A DNA stretch of 42,525 bases, from assembly GCA_009917545.1 (NCBI GenBank), contig QZDW01000028.1:1-42525 (forward strand), in the 5' to 3' direction. The notes beneath the pieces are model-generated. The model had not been told where the DNA came from. It worked only from the letters and a program-made list of their open reading frames with translations, and made no database searches. The translations under genes were made by a program, and so were the position numbers. Positions 1-8,527 of the stretch are shown in pieces. This DNA comes from a bacterium 1XD42-76. GTDB taxonomy: Bacteria; Bacillota; Clostridia; Lachnospirales; Lachnospiraceae. Numbering within the stretch: position 1 is the first letter of the stretch; each line of letters opens with the position of its first letter.

Positions 1-30
1 GGGGTACATACCAGCCAAACTATCTTGCCG

Positions 31-539
31 GTTGCCAATGTATACATCGTTCTTTATGTAAGGTTCTCATTTACGATATTCTTCAAAGGCATGGACAAGT
101 CCGTCCCGCTCCGGAAAGAATCAAACCCGTCATTGACCGAAATAAACCGCACGTCCAGAAACGGGAACACCCGCTCAATATAATTGCCGGCCTCCACATA
201 ATTCCTCCCAAGCCTGGACAGATCCTTCACAATGACACAGTTGATCTTCCCGTCCCGGATATCCCCCATCATACGCTCGAAGCCCGGACGCTCAAACGTG
301 GTCCCCGTAAAAGAAGCGTCCGAATACGTCTCCTGCACCACGATATCCTCCGCACCCTCCACAAAGATCCTCATAAGCTCCATCTGCGTCTCAATAGTCC
401 CCCGCTCCCGGTTCACCCCGGACTCATAAGAAAGCCTCGCATACAGCCCTGCCCGGAACAGCACAGCCTTCTCCGCTTTCCCGGCCGCCCCGTTCACAGG
501 CACAGCCCCATTCAGTCTCTTCCTGCTCTTCCTTGCCAT
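31..539 (-). pseudogene. Second large serine recombinase, truncated
   Basis: The open frame 54-539 (161 aa) is a resolvase catalytic domain: an N-terminal basic leader, YARLS with the nucleophile near Ser37, and the VKDLSRLGRNY segment near residue 105. It ends abruptly after KNIVNEN, where full-length relatives continue into about 400 further residues of DNA-binding domain and zinc ribbon. The ATG at 539 lies one base after the stop of the upstream recombinase, so the two are translationally coupled. In another frame, positions 31-54 read KNDVYIGN, close to ENEVYIGN of the upstream paralogue, which suggests an internal deletion plus frameshift rather than a clean end. Alternatively the break marks an attachment-site junction. 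Probably inactive alone, since the DNA-binding region is missing. Confidence 0.75.
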
Positions 540-540
540 A

Positions 541-2220
541 TCAGACCGCCTCCCTTCCGGTGGCCATTCCCTCCAGGCCTGGACACTCCCTGCCTTTCAG
601 ATATTCCAACGCCTGACGGTACTGGTCCGCAAAATCGAACACAACCTCAATATTCTCCCTGTCATACACCCGTACTTCCGAAATCAGCGCCACCACCACA
701 TTCCTGGTCAGCTCCCCGATATCCTTATACTCCTTAAAATAAGAGATCCACCGGTACTTGTCCTCTTCCCCTTCCAAGACAGCTCTGATCTCTCTTTCCG
801 CCTTCCCGGCCGCCTCCTGCGCCTCCTTCCCCCTGGCCTCATACGCGGCATGGAGCTCCACATAATCCTCCTTCGTGATTACCCCGTCCTTCATATCCTC
901 ATAAAGCATCAGGCGCAGCTCCCGGCATCTCTCCGCCTCTCCCGACAGCTTCTCCCGCCGTTCCTCCAGCTTCCGGACATCCAAATCCCTAAGCGGCACT
1001 GTCCCCGCATAATCCAGAACCCTCTCCAAGTCCAGGACACACCCGATCTGCCTCTTCAACAGGACAAACACCGCATCTTCCAGCGCCTGCACCGGAATCC
1101 GGTGGGGACTGCAATTCCCGCCCGCCTTATGCCCGGAGCAGATATAATAACAATACCTCTTCCCATTCACCGAAGACACCTTCCGCACCATCGGGGCCCC
1201 GCAGTCACCGCAAACGGCAACCCCTGACAGCAGGTACACGCCCTCCCTGTCCGGCGCCGTCCTCGTATCCATCCCCAGCAGCTTCTGGACAACCGCAAAA
1301 TCCCTCTCGCTAATCACCGGCTCATGGTTCTTCTCAACCCTCACCCAGTCCTCTTTGTCCTTCCGTATAGATTTCTTCACCTTATGGTTCGGCGTGGACT
1401 GCCGCCCCTGCACCAGATTCCCGATATAGACCTCATTTTCCAGAATACGCCTCACCGCCACCGGACTCCACCCGGACACCGCCTTCACCCTAAACGCCGT
1501 CCGGAAATTGACACCCATGCTATTCTTATAATCCATCGGAGAAAGAATGCCGTCCCAGTTCAGCTTCCCGGCAATGGCATCCTGGCTCATGCCGTGCAGC
1601 TTCATACGGAAAATATCCTGCACCACCCTGGCCGCATAAGTATCAACCACAAGCCTGTGATGGTCCTCCCCGTCCTTCTGATAGCCATAAGGTGCAAAAG
1701 CGCCGATAAACTCCCCGTTCTTCCGCTTCACTTCCAGATGACTCCGAATCTTCACCGAAATATCCCGGCAGTAAGCATCATTAATCAAATTCTTAAAAGG
1801 AACCAGAATCTCGTCCCCTTGGCCGTCCCCTTTCAAACTGTCGTAATGGTCATTCACCGCAATAAAACGCACCCCCATAGCCGGGAACAGCCGCTCAATA
1901 TACCTGCCGGAATCAATATACTCCCGTCCGAACCTGGACAGATCCTTGACCACTACGCAGTCCACAACGCCCTTCTTGATATCCTCCATCATCAGCTTGA
2001 AAGAAGGCCGCTCAAAACTGGAACCGCTGTACCCGTCGTCCACCCGTTCCGACACCACCACAATATCCTTTTTGTCTTTCAGGAAATCTCTGATTAACTC
2101 TCTCTGATTAGAAATGCTGTTGCTCTCCGCCTTAGACGCGCCCGCAACATCGCCATCCTCCTTTGATAACCGGACATAGATGGCGGCATGATAGATCTTC
2201 TTGAATTGTTTGTTTTTCAT
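541..2220 (-). CDS. Large serine recombinase (site-specific integrase)
   Basis: A 559-aa large serine recombinase of normal length, expected to catalyse integration and excision of this prophage by forming a covalent phosphoserine DNA intermediate. The resolvase domain (about 1-150) has YVRLS with the nucleophile at Ser19 and VKDLSRFGREY near residue 95. The recombinase domain follows (about 175-325, APYGYQKDG and ENEVYIGN), then a zinc ribbon with Cys337, Cys340, Cys361 and Cys370, and a charged coiled-coil region (about 410-500) typical of this family. The gene is last-but-one in the minus-strand series, immediately upstream of the truncated second recombinase. A terminator-like hairpin sits in front of it, so it may have its own control. 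No tyrosine integrase is present. Confidence 0.93.
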   Translation of the reverse strand: MKNKQFKKIYHAAIYVRLSKEDGDVAGASKAESNSISNQRELIRDFLKDKKDIVVVSERVDDGYSGSSFERPSFKLMMEDIKKGVVDCVVVKDLSRFGREYIDSGRYIERLFPAMGVRFIAVNDHYDSLKGDGQGDEILVPFKNLINDAYCRDISVKIRSHLEVKRKNGEFIGAFAPYGYQKDGEDHHRLVVDTYAARVVQDIFRMKLHGMSQDAIAGKLNWDGILSPMDYKNSMGVNFRTAFRVKAVSGWSPVAVRRILENEVYIGNLVQGRQSTPNHKVKKSIRKDKEDWVRVEKNHEPVISERDFAVVQKLLGMDTRTAPDREGVYLLSGVAVCGDCGAPMVRKVSSVNGKRYCYYICSGHKAGGNCSPHRIPVQALEDAVFVLLKRQIGCVLDLERVLDYAGTVPLRDLDVRKLEERREKLSGEAERCRELRLMLYEDMKDGVITKEDYVELHAAYEARGKEAQEAAGKAEREIRAVLEGEEDKYRWISYFKEYKDIGELTRNVVVALISEVRVYDRENIEVVFDFADQYRQALEYLKGRECPGLEGMATGREAV

Positions 2221-2265
2221 GTGCTCCCGCTCCTTTCGTTTTCTGCCAGAATCACCTGCAAAATC

Positions 2266-2316
2266 AAAAAGGCGGATGCACTAACTTGTCCCTAAGACAA
2301 TCATAGCGCCTCCGCC
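2266..2316 (-). terminator. Hairpin with T tract before the recombinase
   Basis: The arms at 271-276 offset (ggcgga, 2271-2276, and tccgcc, 2311-2316) pair perfectly, and a second perfect hairpin sits inside (ttgtc 2286-2290, gacaa 2296-2300). In the minus direction the stem is followed by five T (2266-2270). It lies between the DUF6870 gene and the recombinase and could end late transcripts before the integrase genes. Confidence 0.55.
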
Positions 2317-2336
2317 TAAAAAAATCCACTGTTATT

Positions 2337-2585
2337 TTAAACATTCCGCAGCATATTTTCAAAAGCCTCTTCAAAAGAGGCCCCGTCCTCCGCAAACCGT
2401 ACCCTGACCTTCATATCCCCTACCCGTACCGCATAAGGATTCCCCACCGCTTCCAGATAGGCCCTCTTCCTTTCCTCCAAAGACAGGCTCCTGTCAACCT
2501 CTACCTCCCGGATATCCACAAGCGCCTCTTTCTCCACGGTCCTCACATCCACACCTTTCAGCGCGTCCAATTCCTTTGCCGTCAT
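2337..2585 (-). CDS. Small DUF6870-like protein
   Basis: An 82-aa acidic protein resembling DUF6870, a family of unknown function common in Clostridia prophages and integrative elements close to recombinase genes. The recognisable part is the C-terminal half: KRAYLEAVGNPYAVRVGD followed by VRVRFA and a closing acidic helix (FEEAFENML). The N-terminus is helical and charged. There is no signal peptide, membrane segment or known catalytic motif. It starts at the ATG preceded by a GGAAAGG ribosome site. Its position between the endolysin and the integrase suggests an accessory role, but no function can be given. Confidence 0.65.
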   Translation of the reverse strand: MTAKELDALKGVDVRTVEKEALVDIREVEVDRSLSLEERKRAYLEAVGNPYAVRVGDMKVRVRFAEDGASFEEAFENMLRNV

Positions 2586-2752
2586 AATCCCTTACCTTTC
2601 CTTTCCAAAATTCATACCAACGGCATGGTATGTACCGCCGGGGAATCCCCGGCTGACGCGCCGCACAAAGGCCCTCAACAAAAACCCGCCTCCGGCAGCC
2701 CCATACATCAGGACAAAAAGAAGGCATCCCTGCCCCGTCCGCAAAAACGCCC
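2586..2752. other. Spacer between endolysin and DUF6870 gene
   Basis: No convincing gene. It holds a perfect 8-bp inverted repeat around a single base (2637-2653, gccgggga/tccccggc type) and a second 6-bp inverted repeat just downstream (cataccatgccgttggtatg, 2619-2638 area). The first could fold as a GC hairpin in the minus transcript, but it lacks a T tract. Confidence 0.4.
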
Positions 2753-4351
2753 TTACAGCCTCGTAACAAAATCCAGCGAAATCCACCCGTTACGCTCCCG
2801 CTTATATGACTTCAAAAGCCCCCACTTCCCGGCTCCTTTCCCGTCCGCTTCCTCCACGATGGTAAACGTGCCCGCACCCGTAAACAGCCCCGTCCGGGCA
2901 AAATCCGTCCCCGGCCCCTTACGGATATTCAGGTCCGGGATATCCACCCGCACCAGATAGGAAGACTTCCCCGGCAGCCTCTCCATGAACATCACATACT
3001 CCGCATCCGCCGTGATAAAAAGCCCCGATTTCAGCCTGTACCACCGCTTATCCAGGCTGATGCCCGTCACCGTATAGATCCCCTCATACACCACCTGGTC
3101 CACGTTGTCCCCCATGCAGGGGGCAGTCCGCACATTCACGCCGTCCCTGCCCTTATAGAACACCTTTACATACCCGGACATGGGCTGTACCGGATTGTCC
3201 GGGCTGTCCGCACCGTCCCCGGCACTCCCGGCCTCCCCGGCAATCTCTTTCAAGATAGACAGAATCTTCTCCCCATACCCGGCCCCCGCAGCCCAGCCTT
3301 TCCCCTGGGGATTCTCCCGGATACCCAGCCACTCCACATAAGACGCACAGCCCCTTACAACATACTTGAAGCGCGGGTCTATATTTTCATTCACCAGAGC
3401 CTCCGTACAGGCATAGGCTTTCAAATGCTGAATCTGGCACCGTATCCCAAGCTGTGCCGTATCAAAAGACAGCCCCTTCCTGCCGTTCTGCGTCACGCCC
3501 ATACCGGCAAAATTATTCTGCTCCAACGTCACCGCCGAACCGGAAAACATAAAATTCCCCGTCTCCAGGCAGGACTGGGCAAAAGCCACGTCACCCCTCA
3601 CGCCTTCCGCCTCCCCCTCGGACAGATACAGCGGCACCATATCCAGGACCGACTGCGCCGCATCAGAATTCTTCCGCTTCACATACTCCCGCATCTGCTC
3701 CGCCGTCGCCGCAGCCTTCCCCATAATCCTTGTAAGCCCGGAAACACCCGCGCCAGAACCGCCGTCCCCGCCGCTGTCATTCCCAGTCTCCGCACCGTCC
3801 ATAGCCGCCCTGATATCCTTCCGAAACTGCCCCATAGACAGCCCAAACCGCTTCCAGATATGCTCCACGTCCCCGTGATTGCTTGCAATCCCCCTCCTAT
3901 GCCCCTCGGAATGGGAAACCACAACCCCGTCCGCCAGAGGGTCCAGCCCAAACATCTGGCACAGATAAGCAAACAGCTCCACCGCATACCCATAAGCGGC
4001 AAGCACATGATCCCTCGTGCCTCTCCCGTCCCCGGTCTCCGTCCAGGCCGAACCGCCCGTATACCGGATCGTGGCAGGCTCCGTCATCTCCACCCCAATA
4101 TGCGTCCCGTTCCCGTCGCCGCCGCAGTGCCATCCCCTATAATCCCAAGGCAGAAGCTGGTACACATCCCCTCCCGGTTCCACAATAGCATGGACACAAG
4201 CCCCCGCATCCGCCTTATCCCAATTCTTCATAAACACAGAAGCCTTCGGCTGTGGACACCCCACCGAATGGATCATCAGCCCCTTCACCGCAATCTTCCT
4301 CCCCGCCCGGTAACACCCGGACTCCGTTAAAAACTTCTGAATCAGCTTCAT
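2753..4351 (-). CDS. Bifunctional endolysin: amidase, glucosaminidase, SH3 repeats
   Basis: A 532-aa lysin that should cut peptidoglycan at two bonds. Residues 1-180 are an N-acetylmuramoyl-L-alanine amidase of the Amidase_2/PGRP fold with GLMIHSVG (His28) and the zinc-site region VVSHSEGH (His147) and NHGDVEHIW (His159). Residues about 210-375 resemble an endo-beta-N-acetylglucosaminidase domain (QSCLETGNFMF, NNFAGMG, GWAAGAGYGEKI). Residues about 395-532 hold two SH3b-type wall-binding repeats (VNVRTAP and LNIRKGPGTDF). There is no signal peptide, so export relies on the holin immediately upstream. The linker at 190-205 is Gly/Ser-rich. A terminator-like hairpin separates it from the holin. 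Start chosen at the ATG after AGGAGAGTG. Confidence 0.92.
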   Translation of the reverse strand: MKLIQKFLTESGCYRAGRKIAVKGLMIHSVGCPQPKASVFMKNWDKADAGACVHAIVEPGGDVYQLLPWDYRGWHCGGDGNGTHIGVEMTEPATIRYTGGSAWTETGDGRGTRDHVLAAYGYAVELFAYLCQMFGLDPLADGVVVSHSEGHRRGIASNHGDVEHIWKRFGLSMGQFRKDIRAAMDGAETGNDSGGDGGSGAGVSGLTRIMGKAAATAEQMREYVKRKNSDAAQSVLDMVPLYLSEGEAEGVRGDVAFAQSCLETGNFMFSGSAVTLEQNNFAGMGVTQNGRKGLSFDTAQLGIRCQIQHLKAYACTEALVNENIDPRFKYVVRGCASYVEWLGIRENPQGKGWAAGAGYGEKILSILKEIAGEAGSAGDGADSPDNPVQPMSGYVKVFYKGRDGVNVRTAPCMGDNVDQVVYEGIYTVTGISLDKRWYRLKSGLFITADAEYVMFMERLPGKSSYLVRVDIPDLNIRKGPGTDFARTGLFTGAGTFTIVEEADGKGAGKWGLLKSYKRERNGWISLDFVTRL

Positions 4352-4409
4352 ACAAAATCACTCTCCTTCTCCCGTTCCCTGCCCGGAACATTCTCCAATT
4401 CACTGCACG

Positions 4410-4439
4410 AAAAAAGGCACCAGCTTTCACACTGATGCC
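4410..4439 (-). terminator. Intrinsic terminator between holin and endolysin
   Basis: On the minus strand GGCATCAG pairs with CTGGTGCC (one G-U pair) around an 8-base loop, followed by six T or more. The same terminator sequence family recurs at 8498-8527. Confidence 0.7.
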
Positions 4440-4502
4440 CGCTCACAAAAACCCTAAAAAATATCTCCCTCTGTACTTCCCGCCCTTATCCTCCGTACTT
4501 TC

Positions 4503-4910
4503 CTACTCCTTCCCCTTTTCCTCACGCAACTGCGCCAGAACCCCTTTCAGCTTCTCCGGCACCGGCAGCCCAATCCTGGCCGCATTCTCCAGAATCGAAA
4601 TCCCCTCATTGGACAGATAAAAGAAAATCACCGCCGTCCGCACCGCGCTCCCGTTCTGAATAATATGCGTGTCCAAAATATGCCCCAGCGCCACCAGACA
4701 AAAAATCACAATCTTCTTAAAAATCCCCCGGAACCCCACGCCGCTAGACAACCTCTTCTCCACCGCCGCGGCCATCAGCCCCGTCACATAATCCACCGCC
4801 ACAAACACCACCAGGGCATACAGAAAACCGTCAAACCCTCCCATGGCCCAGCCCAGGTATCCGCCCATAGCCGCAAACCCGCACTCTATCACACTCACAA
4901 ACTCCTTCAT
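4503..4910 (-). CDS. Phage holin (Cph1/TcdE-type)
   Basis: A 135-aa membrane protein of the toxin-secretion/lysis holin family that makes the membrane lesions through which the endolysin escapes. Hydrophobic segments lie at about residues 5-25, 29-50 (FLYALVVFVAVDYVTGLMAA) and 63-84, followed by a polar region with YLSNEGISILENAARIGLPVP, the conserved family block, and a charged C-terminus. The VDYVTG motif in the second helix is characteristic. I start it at the ATG at 4910, where GAGGGATTTTGT gives a ribosome site; a longer upstream reading frame has no family similarity. It is the gene directly upstream of the endolysin, the usual lysis-cassette order. Confidence 0.9.
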   Translation of the reverse strand: MKEFVSVIECGFAAMGGYLGWAMGGFDGFLYALVVFVAVDYVTGLMAAAVEKRLSSGVGFRGIFKKIVIFCLVALGHILDTHIIQNGSAVRTAVIFFYLSNEGISILENAARIGLPVPEKLKGVLAQLREEKGKE

Positions 4911-4944
4911 ACAAAATCCCTCGCTTTCTCTGATTTTTCTATGG

Positions 4945-4971
4945 AAAAAGCGGCCCGCTCCCAAAAGCCGC
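4945..4971 (-). terminator. Weak terminator-like hairpin before the holin
   Basis: A 5-bp all-GC stem (gcggc 4950-4954, gccgc 4967-4971) with a 12-base loop is followed by five T in the minus direction. It is short, so efficiency is doubtful. Confidence 0.35.
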
Positions 4972-4975
4972 CGCC

Positions 4976-5156
4976 CTGTTCCCAATCCCAATATCCGCAC
5001 ACCATTCCCTAACATTTCATCCCATTCCCACACACCTCAGCCCATTTCCCTGCACTCCATACCATTCTCCCATATCCCAAACCATCCCCTGCTCATCCCT
5101 GCCGTCCCATGCCGTTCCCGCCTATCTCAATCATTCTCCGCCATTCCATACCTTTC
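4976..5156 (-). repeat. Purine-rich degenerate GGGAATGG repeats
   Basis: About 180 bases without a convincing gene between the tail protein gene and the holin. The minus strand is strongly G/A-rich and repeats GGGAATGG-like octamers at irregular 15-25 base spacing. Four G3-4 tracts (plus-strand C tracts at 5086-5089, 5097-5099, 5106-5108 and 5117-5119) with loops of 6-8 bases could form a G-quadruplex in the transcript. Confidence 0.5.
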
Positions 5157-6563
5157 TCACCCCTCCCCACTCGCAGCCTCCGTCAGCGTATAAGTAATCT
5201 TCATGGTCTTATTCGCATCCTTCACCACCGCCGAAGAAAGATTATTGATCGTAGCCAGATAAGGCGTCAGCAGATACATATGCCGGTACTCATTCCCATA
5301 ACTGCCTCCCCACCCCACCAGAAACTGCTTATACTGAAACAGCGGCGTAGCCGCGCTCCCCAGCCTCGCGCTCCCCTGGGTATGGATAACCACATCCTCC
5401 ACCGTCACCTGAAAATCCCCGCCCACAATCAAATCCCCAACCAAAGTCAGGAACAACTCACAAGTCCCCGACTCACAAAGCGGCTTCATCTTAGACGTAA
5501 ACCCAAAAGCAATCAGCGACACATCCGCCGTATTCGCCACATTAATCTTATAAATCCCCTTCTTGTCATAGGCCGGCACATACAGATACCCATTCCTCAT
5601 ACAGCACCGGCACTTCCGCTCCGGATAACTCCCGCTCATATCCCGCTCCCCAACGGCCATCAGCTTCGCATTGGAAAGCGTCCACTCCCCTTCCGTCACC
5701 GAATAAACCGCCTTGGAAATCCTCACCCAAAGCACCCTGGCACTCCCGGAAGAATTGCCCTCATTGGAAAACCCGTACCAATACCCGTCCTTCCCGTCCA
5801 GAAACTCCCCATACAACGTATAACTCCCCAGAAACAAAAACGTCTCCACCGAAACCGCATGGTCCTCCAGCACCCTATAAGAAGAATCATCCAGCCTCTC
5901 ATTCAGCCCCACACTAAAAACCGGCAGCCTCACCTTCCGCACCCTCACACTGGAATCCTCAAAACAAATCGAATACAGCAGATCCCTCTCAAAATCCATC
6001 TCCACCGCCTCAAACAACACAACCTGCCTCTCCTTCCCCAGATCCCCGATATCCAGCTTCTTAATCTGCAGGAATGTACTTGCGTCCCCCACCAGACTCC
6101 CGTACCCGTTCTGCCCGCCCTGGGCGCTGGTCAGCGCCACCGCCGCAATCGTCCCGTTCCCCTGGCTCGGCGTAAACTCCCACACAAACTTATACCCATC
6201 CTCCAAAACCTTGCTCTCCGTCTGGTTCAGACTCCCCCTGGCCGCATTCGCCGTAGTATTCACATTATTGGAAGCATAAGCCACCGGCAGATTGTCCGAC
6301 AACTCATAAATATGCCCCGCATCCTCCTCCAGCGCCTTGGAAAAAAGCAGAATCCCCCCTACCATATTCGGGCAGACCGGCAGCAAAACATCATTCCACG
6401 ACAACACATCCGCCAGCCGTTCCTCCGAATAAAACACCCCCATGGGGTTCATCCCCAGAATATCATTCACCGCCTCCGTCACCATATTTTCCTCCGTGAC
6501 CGTCTCCACCTCCCCCGTGGCCCCATCCGTCAGTTCCAGAACCATTGTCCCTTTCAGTTTCAT
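5157..6563 (-). CDS. Tail tip / receptor-binding region protein, unknown family
   Basis: A 468-aa protein I do not assign to a named family. It begins MKLKGTMVLELTD, with ATG at 6563 after AAGGAGTGGGCG; a longer upstream frame is less likely. The sequence is beta-rich, with many short Ser/Gly/Asn-containing strands, a block ILLFSKALEEDAGHIYELSD near residue 85, and a Cys-rich KCRCCMRNGYLYVP block near residue 325. The C-terminus is Thr-rich (MKITYTLTEAA). It is the last structural gene before the lysis cassette, the place where siphoviruses encode receptor-binding or tail-fibre proteins, so such a role is inferred from position only. There is no collagen-like or pectate-lyase repeat. Confidence 0.75.
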   Translation of the reverse strand: MKLKGTMVLELTDGATGEVETVTEENMVTEAVNDILGMNPMGVFYSEERLADVLSWNDVLLPVCPNMVGGILLFSKALEEDAGHIYELSDNLPVAYASNNVNTTANAARGSLNQTESKVLEDGYKFVWEFTPSQGNGTIAAVALTSAQGGQNGYGSLVGDASTFLQIKKLDIGDLGKERQVVLFEAVEMDFERDLLYSICFEDSSVRVRKVRLPVFSVGLNERLDDSSYRVLEDHAVSVETFLFLGSYTLYGEFLDGKDGYWYGFSNEGNSSGSARVLWVRISKAVYSVTEGEWTLSNAKLMAVGERDMSGSYPERKCRCCMRNGYLYVPAYDKKGIYKINVANTADVSLIAFGFTSKMKPLCESGTCELFLTLVGDLIVGGDFQVTVEDVVIHTQGSARLGSAATPLFQYKQFLVGWGGSYGNEYRHMYLLTPYLATINNLSSAVVKDANKTMKITYTLTEAASGEG

Positions 6564-6579
6564 ACACGCCCACTCCTTC

Positions 6580-7296
6580 CTAACCAATCTCAAAAGGCTT
6601 CCCAAAAGCCCCGATCAATACCTTCCCCATACTGTCCCCATAACTCCTTTGCACCAGCTCCATGGTCTCAATCCCCATATCCCCGGCAAACACCTTCATC
6701 CCCAGGCCGCCGCCCAAAGCAAACCGCCTCATAGGTTCCTCTACCGTAACCGTACCGTCCCAGGCAGCCGCCGCGGCCATCCCCTGCCCGCTGATAGAAG
6801 CAATACACCCGCCCGTCTCAATCTTCCCCGTGCCGCCCTCCATCCGCAGATACACATTGAACGTATTGGTAATATTCGGCACAAGACCATCAATCGGATA
6901 ATACAAAGACAGAATATGCCTCCCGCTCCCCCAGGTCTCCACCGGCCGGTGAGCCAGAATCTCTGAATCATTCAACTCATAAGTAACAAAAACAGCCGCC
7001 TGCCCGTCCTCCGTCCAAATGACAGGAAGCTCCACCTCCACCGTGACATTCTCCGTACTTTCCCCGGTTCCGCCATCATCCCCGGCACTCCCGGCCTCTT
7101 CTCCGTCACCGGAAACCGCACCAACAGCCACTCCGCCGCCCGTTCCTCCGCCAGCCCCCGCCACAGGAACCGGGACCACAACACTCCCGGACGCACAAGC
7201 CCTCCGCTCCACCTGCGCCGCCCTCACATCCAAAACCACCTGCCCGAAAAACTGCACATGGGTCTCTTCCTTCGCCGCAAACTCAATACTGATCAC
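6580..7296 (-). CDS. Tail-associated protein with Gly-rich linker
   Basis: A 238-aa protein starting at a GTG that overlaps the stop of the upstream tail-tip gene by four bases (GTGA), so the two are translationally coupled. Residues 1-35 form a small conserved head (MISIEFAAKEETHVQFFGQ). Residues about 45-80 are a low-complexity Gly/Ala/Ser/Glu linker, and residues 85-238 look like a beta-sandwich (VIWTEDGQAAVFVTYEL, HILSLYYPIDG, FNVYLRME). Such layout fits a baseplate or tail-fibre adaptor. No named family is recognised, and function is inferred from its place between the tail-tip and terminal tail genes. Confidence 0.75.
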   Translation of the reverse strand: MISIEFAAKEETHVQFFGQVVLDVRAAQVERRACASGSVVVPVPVAGAGGGTGGGVAVGAVSGDGEEAGSAGDDGGTGESTENVTVEVELPVIWTEDGQAAVFVTYELNDSEILAHRPVETWGSGRHILSLYYPIDGLVPNITNTFNVYLRMEGGTGKIETGGCIASISGQGMAAAAAWDGTVTVEEPMRRFALGGGLGMKVFAGDMGIETMELVQRSYGDSMGKVLIGAFGKPFEIG

Positions 7297-8477
7297 CGCA
7301 CCCTGTCCTCCGCCACCACATAAGCAGAAGCATTGGTAAACGTATGAATCCCCACCTTCCCGGCCTCAATCTGGTTCAAAAGCCCGGAAATATTCTTGTC
7401 ATTTTTAGACTTCGCTTGGGCCAGCCTGGGATTCTTACCCACACATTTCAGGCTCTGCCTCCCGCCAATCCTGCACTGGAAAGACGTGATACAAGTCATC
7501 TGCTCCCCGTCCGCCTGCCCGCCCGTAAACGTCAGCACATCCCCCAGATCCAGCGCCGGATTCCCTATGGTACTGGAATCAAAAGGCACATAATTCACCG
7601 CCGCCAGGTCAGCCAATATATTCCCGCACAACTGCCTCCTGGTCTCCTCCAGCCCAAACTGCAAAAGCGGGTTCACCCCCAGATTCATGGTCAGCCCGTC
7701 GTCCACCTCCAGCCCATAATACTCCGCCGTCTGCGTCCGCAGGTTCGTAGAACTCACCGCCGTATACCTGGTAATAAAATCAGAAAAACTGCTGGAAAAC
7801 CGGTGCCTCCCCTGCACCTCCAGCACCGGCTCCGCCCCGTACTTCCGAAGCTCCAGCCTCCCCCGCCGGTTGATACAGAAAAACCCGCCCAGCACCTGCC
7901 CCACAAAAAACAGCACGTCCCGGTACGTCCCAATATCATTCTCCGGGTAGATCGAAAGCAGCTCCCTCCCGTTGGGCATCCCCTCAATCTCCCCCTGCGT
8001 ATTCTCGATCTCCACACCGCAGGCCTTACAGCACAGCTCCAGAAAAGCCCAGGCATTCCCCACAGACTCAAACCCGTTAAAACTCTTCTCAAACCGCAGC
8101 ATATAATCATAGGCTTTCAGTTCCAGGCAGTGCAACCTCCGGTTCGCCTCGCTCACCTCAAAAATCCCCATCGGCACTTCCTCAAACCCACCGCCCTCCA
8201 CCCGCAGATGATAGAAAAGCTCCACCTTCGCCCCGTCCAGCGTATACCGATCCACCTGTGAAAACAACGTAACGCCCATCTCCGCCGCATACACCGTCCC
8301 CAGCTCAATCTCCGCGCTCCCGCAACACTGGGCGAAAATATACCCGCTCCCCTTCACAATATCCTCATACCCGAACGGATAGACCGCCCCGCCCTTCGTA
8401 GTGATCCTCCCCGTCCAGTAATACCTCCGGGTATTCTCCTGCACCGCCCGCAGGAACGCCTCACTCACCGGATACAT
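7293..8477 (-). CDS. Tail-tip (Tal-like, DUF5048-type) protein
   Basis: A 394-aa protein resembling the DUF5048 tail-tip family of Firmicutes siphophages. These proteins occupy the place of the tail-associated lysin/baseplate hub at the end of the tail. The conserved path is MYPVSEAFLRAVQENTR at the start, YYWTGRIT, MGIFEVSEANR near residue 110, and a C-terminal NPRLAQAKS block with an amphipathic helix. No peptidase catalytic motif is visible, so it is a structural hub rather than an endopeptidase. I start at the ATG at 8477 after GGGGGTGTTTTC. In most phages of this kind it would directly follow the small tail protein at 11241-11603; here a 2.7-kb cargo island separates them. Confidence 0.8.
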   Translation of the reverse strand: MYPVSEAFLRAVQENTRRYYWTGRITTKGGAVYPFGYEDIVKGSGYIFAQCCGSAEIELGTVYAAEMGVTLFSQVDRYTLDGAKVELFYHLRVEGGGFEEVPMGIFEVSEANRRLHCLELKAYDYMLRFEKSFNGFESVGNAWAFLELCCKACGVEIENTQGEIEGMPNGRELLSIYPENDIGTYRDVLFFVGQVLGGFFCINRRGRLELRKYGAEPVLEVQGRHRFSSSFSDFITRYTAVSSTNLRTQTAEYYGLEVDDGLTMNLGVNPLLQFGLEETRRQLCGNILADLAAVNYVPFDSSTIGNPALDLGDVLTFTGGQADGEQMTCITSFQCRIGGRQSLKCVGKNPRLAQAKSKNDKNISGLLNQIEAGKVGIHTFTNASAYVVAEDRVR

Positions 8478-8497
8478 GAAAACACCCCCTTCCACGC

Positions 8498-8527
8498 AAA
8501 AAGCACCAGCCCTTTCAGACTGATGCC
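8498..8527 (-). terminator. Intrinsic terminator closing the cargo island
   Basis: In the minus direction GCATCAG pairs with CTGGTGC (one G-U pair), followed by five T. It is nearly the same sequence as the terminator at 4410-4439. It lies downstream of the YdeI gene and directly upstream of the tail-tip gene, so it would stop cargo transcripts before the structural gene. Confidence 0.65.

Noticed and set aside
2592-2786. A 64-aa hydrophobic minus-strand frame after the endolysin
   Set aside because: It starts with GTG inside the endolysin gene, has no ribosome site and no family pattern; it overlaps a GC palindrome.
3425-4330. Long plus-strand frames opposite the late genes, here and at 5109-6734, 11966-14467, 17953-19452 and 35381-37168
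   Set aside because: They are Pro/Arg/His-rich mirror frames of strongly conserved minus-strand genes in a C-rich plus strand and lack ribosome sites.
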